Shown: piece after piece, positions 35,299 through 43,509 of the stretch | Numbering within the stretch: position 1 is the first letter of the stretch | Layout: each line of letters begins with the position of its first letter | NCBI GenBank assembly: GCA_964540795.1 | Contig: CAZINX010000007.1 | Coordinates: forward strand, 65,618 to 129,617 | Direction of reading: 5' to 3' | DNA from: Dichotomicrobium sp964540795 | Lineage (GTDB): Bacteria; Pseudomonadota; Alphaproteobacteria; Rhizobiales; Rhodomicrobiaceae | Length of the DNA stretch: 64,000 bases | Notes under the pieces: generated by a model | Told to the model about the DNA's origin: nothing | Seen by the model: the letters and a program-made list of their open reading frames with translations, nothing else | The model's database searches: none | Made by a program: the position numbers and the translations under genes

Positions 35299-35889
35299 AT
35301 GATCCGATTGACGGCGGCGCGGCTGCGCAAATTATATTTTCCGCATTTCGTGTTCGGCGTTGCGGCGATGGCTTGGCTGCTTTCCGTGGTCGCCGCTTTT
35401 GCCGAGCCTGTCCGCGGCGGGTCCGGCCTGATCGACGAGATCCGCATCGGCGCGCTCGCCCATGACCTCGAAACCAACGACAACGAAGAAGGCTGGGACG
35501 TGAACGCCGAGTTGCTGTTGCACCGGCTTGGCCCGCGCACCGGCGATCCGCTCGACATCCTGCTCAGCCCGCGCCCGCATGTCGGCGTCCAGATCAACAC
35601 CAGCGGCGACACCAATCTCGGTTATTTCGGGCTGACCTGGGACGCCTGGCTGACCGATGATGTGTTTATCGAGGGCAGCTTCGGCGGCGCGGTGCATGAC
35701 GGACCGACTGGCGATTCCAGCGACTCCTTCGGCTGCGCGGTCAACTTCCGCGAGTCCGCCGCGCTCGGCGTCGCGCTCTCTCCGCAGTGGAACCTCCTTG
35801 CCACAGTGTCGCACATGTCGAATGGCGGGCTGTGCGACGAGAACCAGGGCTTGACCAGCGCCGGGGTGCAGTTAGGCTACCGCTGGTAA
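35299..35889 (+). CDS. PagL-like acyloxyacyl hydrolase (lipid A 3-O-deacylase)
   Basis: Predicted outer-membrane barrel that removes the 3-O acyl chain of lipid A. The 196-residue precursor has a signal peptide ending near AFAEP and then alternating strands. The active-site block is SHMSNGGLCDENQGLTSAGVQLGYRW, with the conserved His-x-Ser-Asn; two cysteines (FGCAVN and GLCDE) may pair. A ribosome site GGGGGCTGG lies before the ATG. Deacylation remodels the outer membrane and its immune recognition in other bacteria; substrate here is inferred. Confidence 0.8.
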   Translation: MIRLTAARLRKLYFPHFVFGVAAMAWLLSVVAAFAEPVRGGSGLIDEIRIGALAHDLETNDNEEGWDVNAELLLHRLGPRTGDPLDILLSPRPHVGVQINTSGDTNLGYFGLTWDAWLTDDVFIEGSFGGAVHDGPTGDSSDSFGCAVNFRESAALGVALSPQWNLLATVSHMSNGGLCDENQGLTSAGVQLGYRW

Positions 35890-35927
35890 TTGGCGGCGAG
35901 CGATGGCCGCCCGATCACAGGTAGCTT

Positions 35928-36518
35928 ATGGTCGTCCTCACGAAAATCTACACGCGCACCGGCGACGGCGGCACGACCGCGCTCGGCACCGGCGCGCGCG
36001 TCCCGAAGAACCATCTGCGCATCTCGGCCTATGGCACGGTTGACGAACTGAACGCCTCGCTCGGCATGGCGCTGCTGTCTGTGCCGGACACGCCCGCCGA
36101 ATACGCGCGGATGCGCTCCGGCCTCATCCGCATCCAGAACGATCTGTTCGATCTGGGCGCCGATCTCTGCGTGCCGGACACAGGCGAGCAACTGCCCTAT
36201 GAGCCGCTGCGCATGACGGACGACCAGGCCGCCTGGCTGGAAAGCGAGATCGACGGGATGAACAGCGAGTTGCAGCCGCTGACCAGCTTTGTGCTCCCGG
36301 GCGGCACGCCCGCCGCCGCCGCGCTGCACATGTCGCGCACCATCTGCCGGCGGGCCGAGCGGCTCATTGTCGCGCTGGCCGCCACGGACGGCGAGCACGT
36401 CAGCGGCCCGGCGCTCAAATACATCAACCGGCTGTCCGACTACCTCTTCGTCGCCAGCCGCTACCTCAACGACAAGGGCGCCGGCGACGTTCTGTGGAAG
36501 CCGGGCGCAAACCGTTAG
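35928..36518 (+). CDS. pduO: PduO-type ATP:cob(I)alamin adenosyltransferase
   Basis: Makes adenosylcobalamin from cob(I)alamin and ATP. The 196 residues show the ATP-binding N terminus KIYTRTGDGGTTALGTG, the DELNASLGMA segment, FVLPGGTPAAAALHMSRTICRRAER with the catalytic arginines, and LNRLSDYLFVASRY-like helix NRLSDYLFVASR. The trimeric PduO/MMAB family is clear. Its position 5' of etfBA-hbd is conserved in Hyphomicrobiales. No cobalamin riboswitch was seen in the short upstream gap. Confidence 0.93.
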   Translation: MVVLTKIYTRTGDGGTTALGTGARVPKNHLRISAYGTVDELNASLGMALLSVPDTPAEYARMRSGLIRIQNDLFDLGADLCVPDTGEQLPYEPLRMTDDQAAWLESEIDGMNSELQPLTSFVLPGGTPAAAALHMSRTICRRAERLIVALAATDGEHVSGPALKYINRLSDYLFVASRYLNDKGAGDVLWKPGANR

Positions 36519-36537
36519 GGCATTGGGGCATAAGCGC

Positions 36538-37254
36538 GTGCCGTTCATTCCGGTCTGGGATCAGAACCCCGTCGAGAAAATCCGGTTCCAGGCCGTGACC
36601 CTGGCGCTCGTCGCGGCGAACATCATCATCTACGTGGTGTTCCAGTCGGGCGCGGTGCCAGTCGCCAATTTCTACAGCATTTTGGGCTATGCGCTGATTC
36701 CCGCCGAGCTGCTCAACGCCGGCTTCTTCGGCGACTCGACCTACCAGGTCTTCGGCGGGCAGGCGCAGGTGCCGGAACGGCTGACGCTGGTCAGCTACAT
36801 GTTCCTGCATGGCAGCATCCTGCATCTGGCGGGCAACATGGCCTTCCTCTGGGTCTTTGGCGACAACGTCGAGGACGCCATGGGCCATATCCGGTTCCTG
36901 CTGTTCTACATCATGTGCGGCGTTTTCGCCGGGCTGGCGCACACGCTGGCGGCGCCGGGATCGGAACAGCCGCTGATCGGCGCGAGCGGGGCGACCTCCG
37001 GCGTGGTCGCCGCCTATCTTATGCTTCATCCCAAGGTGCGGCTGTGGGTGTTGGCGCTGCCGTTTTTCCCGCTGCGGATCAGCGCGGGCATCGCGCTTGG
37101 CATCTGGGTGGCATTCCAGATCTACAGCCTGCTCTTTTCGGCTGACAGCCACACCGCCTGGTGGGCGCATATTGGCGGGCTGGCCGCGGGCGCGATCCTG
37201 GTGCTGTTCATGCGCCGGCCAGGCGTGCCGCTGTTCGACCGGGCCGCGCCATAG
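36538..37254 (+). CDS. Rhomboid-family intramembrane serine protease
   Basis: Membrane protease cleaving within or beside transmembrane helices. The 238 residues from a GTG start (GGGG nine bases upstream) include the N-terminal PFIPVWDQNP, the helix MFLHGSILHLAGNMAFLWVFGDNVED, the catalytic serine in IGASGATSGVVAAY and the catalytic histidine in WWAHIGGLAAG. Six hydrophobic helices are expected. A long non-conserved loop (GFFGDSTYQVFGGQAQVPE) follows the first helix. A TTG at 36523 is an alternative start. Substrates are unknown. Confidence 0.9.
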   Translation: MPFIPVWDQNPVEKIRFQAVTLALVAANIIIYVVFQSGAVPVANFYSILGYALIPAELLNAGFFGDSTYQVFGGQAQVPERLTLVSYMFLHGSILHLAGNMAFLWVFGDNVEDAMGHIRFLLFYIMCGVFAGLAHTLAAPGSEQPLIGASGATSGVVAAYLMLHPKVRLWVLALPFFPLRISAGIALGIWVAFQIYSLLFSADSHTAWWAHIGGLAAGAILVLFMRRPGVPLFDRAAP

Positions 37255-37524
37255 GCCGCGGCGGGCCGGGGTTTCCGAGAGATTGACTTGCCGATCATGC
37301 GGGTCTAGCGTCGGATGTCTTCGCAGATGCGAAATGGGCGCAACCACCGGCCGCGGCGTTTCGCCCTCCCCGGCGTCCACCCGTCGCAGCAACGGCTTGT
37401 CCCGGAACGCTCTGCAGAGGTCGCGCGCGTCATTGTTGCTCGCGGTCTGTTCCGCTAATGTTGTCGGGTCGAGCGAACATCAGTATTCACGCATGACAGG
37501 CAAAGCCCGGCACGGGAGACACGC

Positions 37525-38283
37525 ATGAAGAAGATCCTCGTCCCGGTTAAGCGGGTCGTCGATTACAACGTCAAAATCCGGGTCAAACCGGACGGGAGCG
37601 GCGTCGAGACGAACAACGTCAAGATGTCGATGAACCCCTTTGACGAGATCGCGGTCGAGGAAGCGATCCGGCTGCGCGAAGCTGGCGACAAGGGCGTCGA
37701 GGAGATCGTCGCCGTCTCGATCGGCCCGCAGAAGGCGCAGGAAACGCTGCGCACCGCCCTCGCGATGGGCGCAGACCGCGCGATCCTCATCAAGACCGAC
37801 GAGACGGTCGAGCCGCTCGGCGTCGCCAAGACGCTCAAGGCGGTGATCGAGAAAGAAGCGCCCGGGCTTGTCATCCTCGGAAAGCAGGCGATCGACGACG
37901 ACTGCAACCAGACCGGCCAGATGCTGGCCGCGCTGCTCGGCTGGCCGCAGGCGACCTTCGCCTCCAAGCTGGAAGCGGTGGACGGCGGCCTGCACGTCAC
38001 GCGCGAGGTTGACGGCGGCCTTCAGACCCTTTCGATGCCGCTGCCGGCCATCGTCACGACCGACCTTCGCCTGAACGAGCCGCGCTATGCGTCGCTGCCG
38101 AACATCATGAAGGCGAAGAAGAAACCGCTTGAAGAGATGTCGCCCGCCGATCTCGGCGTGGATCTGACGCCGCGCCTCAAGGTGCTCAGCACGGCCGAGC
38201 CGCCGGAGCGCCAGGGCGGGGTGAAGGTTGAAAGCGTGCAGGAACTGATCGACAAGCTGAGAAACGAAGCGCGGGTGCTGTAA
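37525..38283 (+). CDS. etfB: Electron transfer flavoprotein beta subunit
   Basis: Subunit of the FAD/AMP-containing ETF that passes electrons from acyl-CoA dehydrogenases to ETF:quinone oxidoreductase. The 252 residues open with KKILVPVKRVVDYNVKIRVK, then NPFDEIAVEEAIRLRE, IGPQKAQETLRTALAMGADRAI, and the signature VILGKQAIDDDCNQTGQMLAALLGWPQATF. It has GGGAGA before the ATG and overlaps functionally with etfA two bases downstream. Confidence 0.97.
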   Translation: MKKILVPVKRVVDYNVKIRVKPDGSGVETNNVKMSMNPFDEIAVEEAIRLREAGDKGVEEIVAVSIGPQKAQETLRTALAMGADRAILIKTDETVEPLGVAKTLKAVIEKEAPGLVILGKQAIDDDCNQTGQMLAALLGWPQATFASKLEAVDGGLHVTREVDGGLQTLSMPLPAIVTTDLRLNEPRYASLPNIMKAKKKPLEEMSPADLGVDLTPRLKVLSTAEPPERQGGVKVESVQELIDKLRNEARVL

Positions 38284-38285
38284 CC

Positions 38286-39239
38286 ATGAGCGTGCTGCTG
38301 ATCGCCGAATTGAACAATGGTGAACTGGACGCGGCCACCTCCAAGATCGTGAGCGCCGCGCGCCAGATCGAGGATGACGTGCATGTCCTCGTCGCGGGCC
38401 ACAACTGCGAGGACGCGGCGGATCAGGCCGCGCGGCTGGACGGCGTCGCCAGGGTGCTGCACGCCGACGCGCCGCATCTCGACCACCAGATCGCCGAGGA
38501 GTTGGCCGCGCTGGTCGTTCCGATGATGGACAGCTACGACACCGCGATCGCCGCGGCGACCAGCTCGGGAAAGAACATCATGCCGCGCATCGCCGCGCTG
38601 CTGGATGTCGGGCAGGTCTCCGACATTACGGCGGTGCACGGACCGGACACCTTCGAGCGGCCGATTTATGCCGGCAATGCGCTGCAGACCGTTCAGACCA
38701 CCGATCCGAAGAAGATTGTGACGGTGCGCAGCACGGCCTTCCCGGACAGCGGCAAGCGGGATGAGCCGGCCCCGGTCGAGGCGGTAACAGCGCCGGAGCC
38801 GGTCGGCCTGAGCACCTTCGTCGACCAGCAGCTGACCGCTTCCGACCGGCCGGATCTGTCGAGCGCAAAGATCGTTGTTTCCGGCGGACGCGGAATGCAG
38901 TCCGGCGACAACTTCAAGATGCTGGAGCGCCTGGCCGACAAGCTCGGCGCGGCGATCGGCGCGAGCCGCGCGGCGGTGGACGCGGGCTACGTGCCCAACG
39001 ATTATCAGGTCGGCCAGACCGGCAAGGTCATCGCGCCGGACCTTTACATCGCCGTCGGCATCTCCGGCGCGATCCAACATCTGGCGGGCATGAAGGAATC
39101 CAAGGTCATCGTGGCCATCAACAAGGACCCGGAAGCGCCCATCTTTCAGGTTGCCGATTACGGGCTGGTCGCGGACCTTTTCGAGGCCATACCGGAGATC
39201 GAGCGGGAGCTGGACCGCGAACTCGCGCCGGGCGAGTGA
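38286..39239 (+). CDS. etfA: Electron transfer flavoprotein alpha subunit
   Basis: FAD-binding partner of EtfB. The 317 residues include the N-terminal VLLIAELNNGELDAATSKIVSAA, the domain II segment IVVSGGRGMQSGDNFKMLERLADKLGAAIGASRAAVDAGYVPNDYQVGQTGKVIAPDLYIAVGISGAIQHLAGMK, cited here as landmarks SGGRGM, GASRAAVDAG and VGISGAIQH, and late NKDPEAPIFQVADYGLV. It lies between etfB and hbd in a conserved operon. Confidence 0.97.
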   Translation: MSVLLIAELNNGELDAATSKIVSAARQIEDDVHVLVAGHNCEDAADQAARLDGVARVLHADAPHLDHQIAEELAALVVPMMDSYDTAIAAATSSGKNIMPRIAALLDVGQVSDITAVHGPDTFERPIYAGNALQTVQTTDPKKIVTVRSTAFPDSGKRDEPAPVEAVTAPEPVGLSTFVDQQLTASDRPDLSSAKIVVSGGRGMQSGDNFKMLERLADKLGAAIGASRAAVDAGYVPNDYQVGQTGKVIAPDLYIAVGISGAIQHLAGMKESKVIVAINKDPEAPIFQVADYGLVADLFEAIPEIERELDRELAPGE

Positions 39240-39296
39240 CGCCCGGCCGGAGGGCTTTCGCGAGCCGCTCCATCAAGCGAAAGGACATCGCATCGC

Positions 39297-40223
39297 ATGG
39301 CTGAGGACGCGCTTGAACGCAAACCCGAAGGCTCTACCCGCGCCGATCTGTCGATCCGCAAGGTCGGCGTGATCGGCGCCGGCCAGATGGGCAACGGCAT
39401 CGCGCATGTGTCCGCGCTGGCCGGCTATGAGGTGGGACTGAACGACCTGTCCCGCGCGCAATATGACGCGGCGATGGAGATCATGTTCAACAACATGGGC
39501 CGCCAGGTCTCCAAGGGGAGAATCACCGAGGCGGACCGCGACGAGGCGCTGGCGCGGATCAGCTTTGCCGACGGCCTCGAAGGCCTCGGGGATTGCGACC
39601 TTATCATCGAGGCGGTGACGGAAGATGAGGACATCAAGCGGCGCATCCTCACCGATCTGTGCCCGCATTTGAAGGCCGGCGCGATCCTCGCGTCCAACAC
39701 CTCGTCGATATCGATCACGCGCCTCGCCTCGACCACCGACCGGCCCGAGCGGTTCATCGGGATGCACTTCATGAACCCGGTGCCGGTGATGAAGCTGGTC
39801 GAGCTGATCCGCGGCATCGCAACGGCGGACGACACTTTCCGCACCTCGCGCGCTTTCGTGGAATCGATTGGCAAGACGGTCGCCGTCGCCGAGGACTTCC
39901 CGGCCTTCATCGTCAACCGCATCCTGCTGCCGATGATTAACGAGGCGGTCTACACGCTCTACGAGGGCGTCGGCAACGTCGAGGCAATCGACACGGCGAT
40001 GAAGCTGGGCGCGCATCATCCTATGGGGCCGCTCCAGCTCGCCGACTTCATCGGGCTGGACACCTGCCTGTCGGTCATGCAGGTGCTGTACGAGGGGCTG
40101 GCCGACTCGAAGTATCGCCCCTGCCCGCTGATGGTGAAATACGTCGAGGCGGGCTGGCTGGGCCGCAAGGCCGGGCGGGGCTTCTACGACTATCGCAGCG
40201 ACCCGCCGGCGCCGACCCGCTAA
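39297..40223 (+). CDS. hbd: 3-hydroxybutyryl-CoA dehydrogenase
   Basis: NAD(P)-dependent oxidation of 3-hydroxyacyl-CoA in beta-oxidation or polyhydroxybutyrate-related metabolism. The 308 residues have a 20-residue charged leader, then the Rossmann motif IGAGQMGNGIAHVSA, ASNTSSISIT, GMHFMNPVPVMKLVE with the catalytic His, and the C-terminal NRILLPMINEAV and GRKAGRGFYDY. AAAGGA lies upstream. The stop overlaps that of the convergent phosphatase gene by four bases (CTAA). Conserved partner of etfBA in Hyphomicrobiales. Confidence 0.95.
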   Translation: MAEDALERKPEGSTRADLSIRKVGVIGAGQMGNGIAHVSALAGYEVGLNDLSRAQYDAAMEIMFNNMGRQVSKGRITEADRDEALARISFADGLEGLGDCDLIIEAVTEDEDIKRRILTDLCPHLKAGAILASNTSSISITRLASTTDRPERFIGMHFMNPVPVMKLVELIRGIATADDTFRTSRAFVESIGKTVAVAEDFPAFIVNRILLPMINEAVYTLYEGVGNVEAIDTAMKLGAHHPMGPLQLADFIGLDTCLSVMQVLYEGLADSKYRPCPLMVKYVEAGWLGRKAGRGFYDYRSDPPAPTR

Positions 40224-40981
40224 GTTTGCAGAAAGCGGCGATCTTCGCCTTCCAGCACCAGCGCCGTGAGCGTTCCGCTGCGCCAGGCCAGCGTGTCGAT
40301 GTCGATGCGGTTGGCGCGGATGTCCGGCTCGGCGACCGGCGTGTGACCGTGAACGACGAACTTCCCCAAATCGCCCTCGAAATCCAGGAACGGCTCGCGA
40401 ATCCAGATCAGGTCGCGCTCCAGCTGCGCATCCAGCGGCACCCCCGGGCGCACGCCAGCATGAACGAACATGTAGTCGCCGATGACAACCGATGTTTCCA
40501 GACCGCGCAACAGCTTCAGATGCGCGTCAGGAATGGACTCCAGCGCCAGGTGACGCAGGCGCTCCGGGCTGTCCTCCGACGCCGCCGCCACGTCGATGTC
40601 GTAGGACTCCAGCGTGGTCGCGCCGCCATTCGCCGCCCACTGGAAGAACACCGAAGCGTCGGCCAGGAAATCGAGGAACATTACCTCGTGATTGCCCTTG
40701 AGCAGATGCGTGGCGAAGCGCTCGTCGCCCTTCAGCCGGACAAGCTGGTCGAGGACGCCTGCGCTGTCTCCGCCCCGGTCCACATAGTCTCCGACGAACA
40801 CCAGAATCCTCTTTCGCGCCGGCGGCGCGGCGTTGCTATCGCGCACGATGCGTTGCATCATGTTCGCAAGAAGGTCGGCCCGGCCGTGAATATCGCCGAT
40901 CGCATAGACTTTGACGCCGTCGGGGACCCTTGGTCGTTTAGGCGAGTCGTCCATGCTGTGAAAGCGGGTTTCCCGTGCCAT
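40220..40981 (-). CDS. PPP-family metallophosphoesterase (serine/threonine phosphatase type)
   Basis: Di-metal phosphatase of 253 residues with all PPP motifs: YAIGDIHGRADLL, VFVGDYVDRGGDSAGV, LLKGNHEVMFL, VHAGVRPGVPL and VVHGHTPVAEPD. The size and motif spacing match bacterial PrpA/PrpB-like protein phosphatases and the related diadenosine tetraphosphatases. The physiological substrate cannot be read. An internal ATG at residue 10 is a possible start. Its stop (TAG on the minus strand) shares bases with the hbd stop. Confidence 0.88.
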   Translation of the reverse strand: MARETRFHSMDDSPKRPRVPDGVKVYAIGDIHGRADLLANMMQRIVRDSNAAPPARKRILVFVGDYVDRGGDSAGVLDQLVRLKGDERFATHLLKGNHEVMFLDFLADASVFFQWAANGGATTLESYDIDVAAASEDSPERLRHLALESIPDAHLKLLRGLETSVVIGDYMFVHAGVRPGVPLDAQLERDLIWIREPFLDFEGDLGKFVVHGHTPVAEPDIRANRIDIDTLAWRSGTLTALVLEGEDRRFLQT

Positions 40982-41310
40982 GAAAGGTCTCCTGATACGC
41001 GACGCCGGCGCGCCCTGACTGGTCCCGGTATTCCGTTGCGTTTCGGCTTTGAATTTGCTCAGTGATGCCGTATTTCCCCGGTAAACAGCGGGTTAAGTGG
41101 AGTGTCGCTGGCGGCTGCAACTCGTTGGTGTGCAGATTTGATTGCTTGCGATCCTGTCAGGTTCCAATTAAGCGCGACTGGAACCATACGGCTGCCCTTT
41201 TGGCGGTCGGCGGCACGGCGCCGCCCGACCCGCAACGGACCACGAGGCGCTGACCGGCGATCCACGCGCAGTATAAGGCCATGATCCCAGCCCGGGACAA
41301 GGAGTTCGAC
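40982..41310. other. Spacer before the acidic membrane protein gene (329 bp)
   Basis: No gene is supported. An inverted repeat, ggttcca (41160-41166) with tggaacc (41179-41185), lies about 130 bases before the next start and could be an operator. The CAAGGAG ribosome site of the next gene ends this region. Confidence 0.45.
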
Positions 41311-43509
41311 ATGTCCAGCTCGACCAGCCCGAAACCCTCAGACGAAACGACCGGCCCGCCCAAGACGGAAGAGGACGGGCGCGCGCACGAGGCGGCGAGC
41401 CATGCGGATTCCGCTGCCGGGGCGGCTTACCCGGATGAGGACCATACCGCGAACGGCGCGGCCGCCGGCAAGCCCGATGCCGACGCAGAAGCAGCCGAGG
41501 CTGAAGCCGACAGCAAACCCGAAGAGCATGAGCCGGCTGACGCCGAGGCGGATGCCGCGAGACCGGACAACGGCGAGCCGGCGCAAAAAGAAGCGGCCTC
41601 CGAACCGTCCGGCGCGGCGGACGACGAGCCTGAGGACGACGAACCGCTCGATCTGCGCGCCCTTTTCGCCAGCGACGAGCCGGAGTTCGCCGACCCGACC
41701 GACACCTTCGAGTTGGCGCGCGGCGCAAAACCGGAACCGCGCGGGGGCGCGAGCGAACCAGCCCCCCAGGGCGCGGCCGAACTCCAGTCCGACAGCGAGG
41801 CGGATCTGCCGTTCGATCTCTCCGCCGAGCTTGCGGCCGGCGATAGCGCCTATACAAGCGATGCCGGCGCGGAAAGCGGGCTCTCCGGCCTGGGCGGCGG
41901 CAGCGCGGCGCAGGATAGCGCAGCGGCAAAGGCTTTCGGCAGCGCGCCGGGCGACCCGCTGGCGGACGCCGTGCAGTCGGCGCTGCGCAGCGTCTACGGC
42001 GACGAAGAGCAAGGCGACAACCACGGCTATATGCGCGACAAGGGCGAAGGCGCGAGCGGGCCGATCCTGCAATGGGCGGGCGCGAACGTGACGGATGACG
42101 CCTCTGCGGAGCCTGAGGACTTCGCCCTGGAGCCAACCGACGAACGGGCAGACAACGCCGCGATTGACGAGGAAACCACCGAAGCGGTCCTGAGCTATCT
42201 TTACGAGCATGTCGGCAACGAGGACGCTGGCGAGACGGCTTCACCGGCCGCAGAGCACCCGGACAGCGGCGGCGGCGATGCCCGCGACCGCATGGATTAC
42301 CGGAGCGAGGACGCCTGGGCGGCGCTCGCTCAGCAGGGCGAAACGGAGAGGCCCGCACCCCGCGCAGCCGGATATGCGGGACCGGCAGGTCTGGACCCGA
42401 CCCGGCCGGCAGAGGCGGCACGCCAAACCGTTCAGGCGCAGCCCGCGCCGTCCGAGACCTTTTACCCGCCGGTGGATATGGGCGCTATCGATACCGAACC
42501 GAGCGGCAAGTTGCTTGGCGCGGCCGGTCTGGGACTGATCGGCGGCATTGCAGCGGCCGGCGTGGCGGCGGTGTTCGTGTTCAATTCTTTCGTGACGCAG
42601 CAGGATCCATCGGCCACGCAACAGCGTGCGAGCGCGCAGCTTCCTGAAACCACCGCGGGCGAGGCCGCAATCGGCGACCGGACGCAAACGCCGCTCGCGC
42701 CGTCCGGCGAGATGCTGGCTACGGCCACGGATGAGCCGGCCGCGACCGGAACCGCGCCCTCCGGGAACACGCAGACAGCGGCGGCCCCACCGGAGTTGAA
42801 CCCGCCGGCCACCACGCCCGCCGCGACACAAGCGAACGAAGCCACCAGCGCGCTGATCGACGCAAGCGCCGTCTCTGGCCGGGCCGGCCAGGCGATCCCG
42901 CTGGGCCTCTCCGTGGCGGAAAGCGACGGCGACCGATTCATTCGAATCACCGGCCTGCCTGGCGGCGTCAGACTCTCTGCCGGCGTGGATACGGGCAACG
43001 GAAGCTGGCTCTTGTCGGCGGGACGCGCTGGCGATCTGACGCTAAGCGCGCCCGAGGATTTCACAGGCGCATTCAGCCTTGAGGCCCAGCTTCTCGGCGC
43101 CGATGCGCGCACGCCGCTTAGCGACCGCGTCTCCTTCGATGTTCAGGTCGCGGGGACCCAGATGGCCGAAGCCGAGGCCGCCGAAACGCGCACGGCCGCG
43201 GTCGCCCAGGAAACGCCGCGCGCAAGCGAACCGGCGGCATCTCCGTTCGAGCAGGCGGAGAGTCTGCTGCGCTCGGGCGACGTCAAAGGGGCGCGGGACA
43301 TTCTCCGCGCCGAGACCGAGGCGGGCAGCGCGCGGGCCGCGCTCGCGCTTGGCGCATCCTATGATCCGCGCACTTTCACGGGTCTGAGCTCGCCGAATGA
43401 CAGCCCGGACGCCACCGAAGCGTTCCGCTGGTATCAGCGCGCGGCGGAGCTGGGCAATCCCAACGGGGACAGCCAGATCAACGAGTTGAAGGCCTGGCTG
43501 CTGCGCTAA
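41311..43509 (+). CDS. Large acidic single-pass membrane protein with periplasmic Sel1-like end
   Basis: Protein of 732 residues from the ATG after CAAGGAG; an earlier ATG at 41281 lacks a ribosome site. Residues 1-400 are disordered, very rich in Ala, Glu, Asp and Pro, with islands such as DEPLDLRALFASDEPEF and EETTEAVLSYLYEHVG. One hydrophobic helix near 401-423 (LLGAAGLGLIGGIAAAGVAAVFVF) follows. The rest should be periplasmic: a Thr/Ala/Pro linker, a cadherin-like beta domain near 518-613 (FIRITGLPGGVRLSAG, SAPEDFTGAFSLEAQL), then a Sel1-like repeat (ARAALALGASYDP, EAFRWYQRAAELG). Possibly a scaffold between cytoplasm and envelope; function unknown. Confidence 0.75.
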   Translation: MSSSTSPKPSDETTGPPKTEEDGRAHEAASHADSAAGAAYPDEDHTANGAAAGKPDADAEAAEAEADSKPEEHEPADAEADAARPDNGEPAQKEAASEPSGAADDEPEDDEPLDLRALFASDEPEFADPTDTFELARGAKPEPRGGASEPAPQGAAELQSDSEADLPFDLSAELAAGDSAYTSDAGAESGLSGLGGGSAAQDSAAAKAFGSAPGDPLADAVQSALRSVYGDEEQGDNHGYMRDKGEGASGPILQWAGANVTDDASAEPEDFALEPTDERADNAAIDEETTEAVLSYLYEHVGNEDAGETASPAAEHPDSGGGDARDRMDYRSEDAWAALAQQGETERPAPRAAGYAGPAGLDPTRPAEAARQTVQAQPAPSETFYPPVDMGAIDTEPSGKLLGAAGLGLIGGIAAAGVAAVFVFNSFVTQQDPSATQQRASAQLPETTAGEAAIGDRTQTPLAPSGEMLATATDEPAATGTAPSGNTQTAAAPPELNPPATTPAATQANEATSALIDASAVSGRAGQAIPLGLSVAESDGDRFIRITGLPGGVRLSAGVDTGNGSWLLSAGRAGDLTLSAPEDFTGAFSLEAQLLGADARTPLSDRVSFDVQVAGTQMAEAEAAETRTAAVAQETPRASEPAASPFEQAESLLRSGDVKGARDILRAETEAGSARAALALGASYDPRTFTGLSSPNDSPDATEAFRWYQRAAELGNPNGDSQINELKAWLLR

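Noticed and set aside
35178..35299. GC-rich inverted repeats between the HIG1 and PagL-like genes
   Set aside because: The gcgcgc runs pair in many ways and no T-tract follows, so no terminator is claimed.
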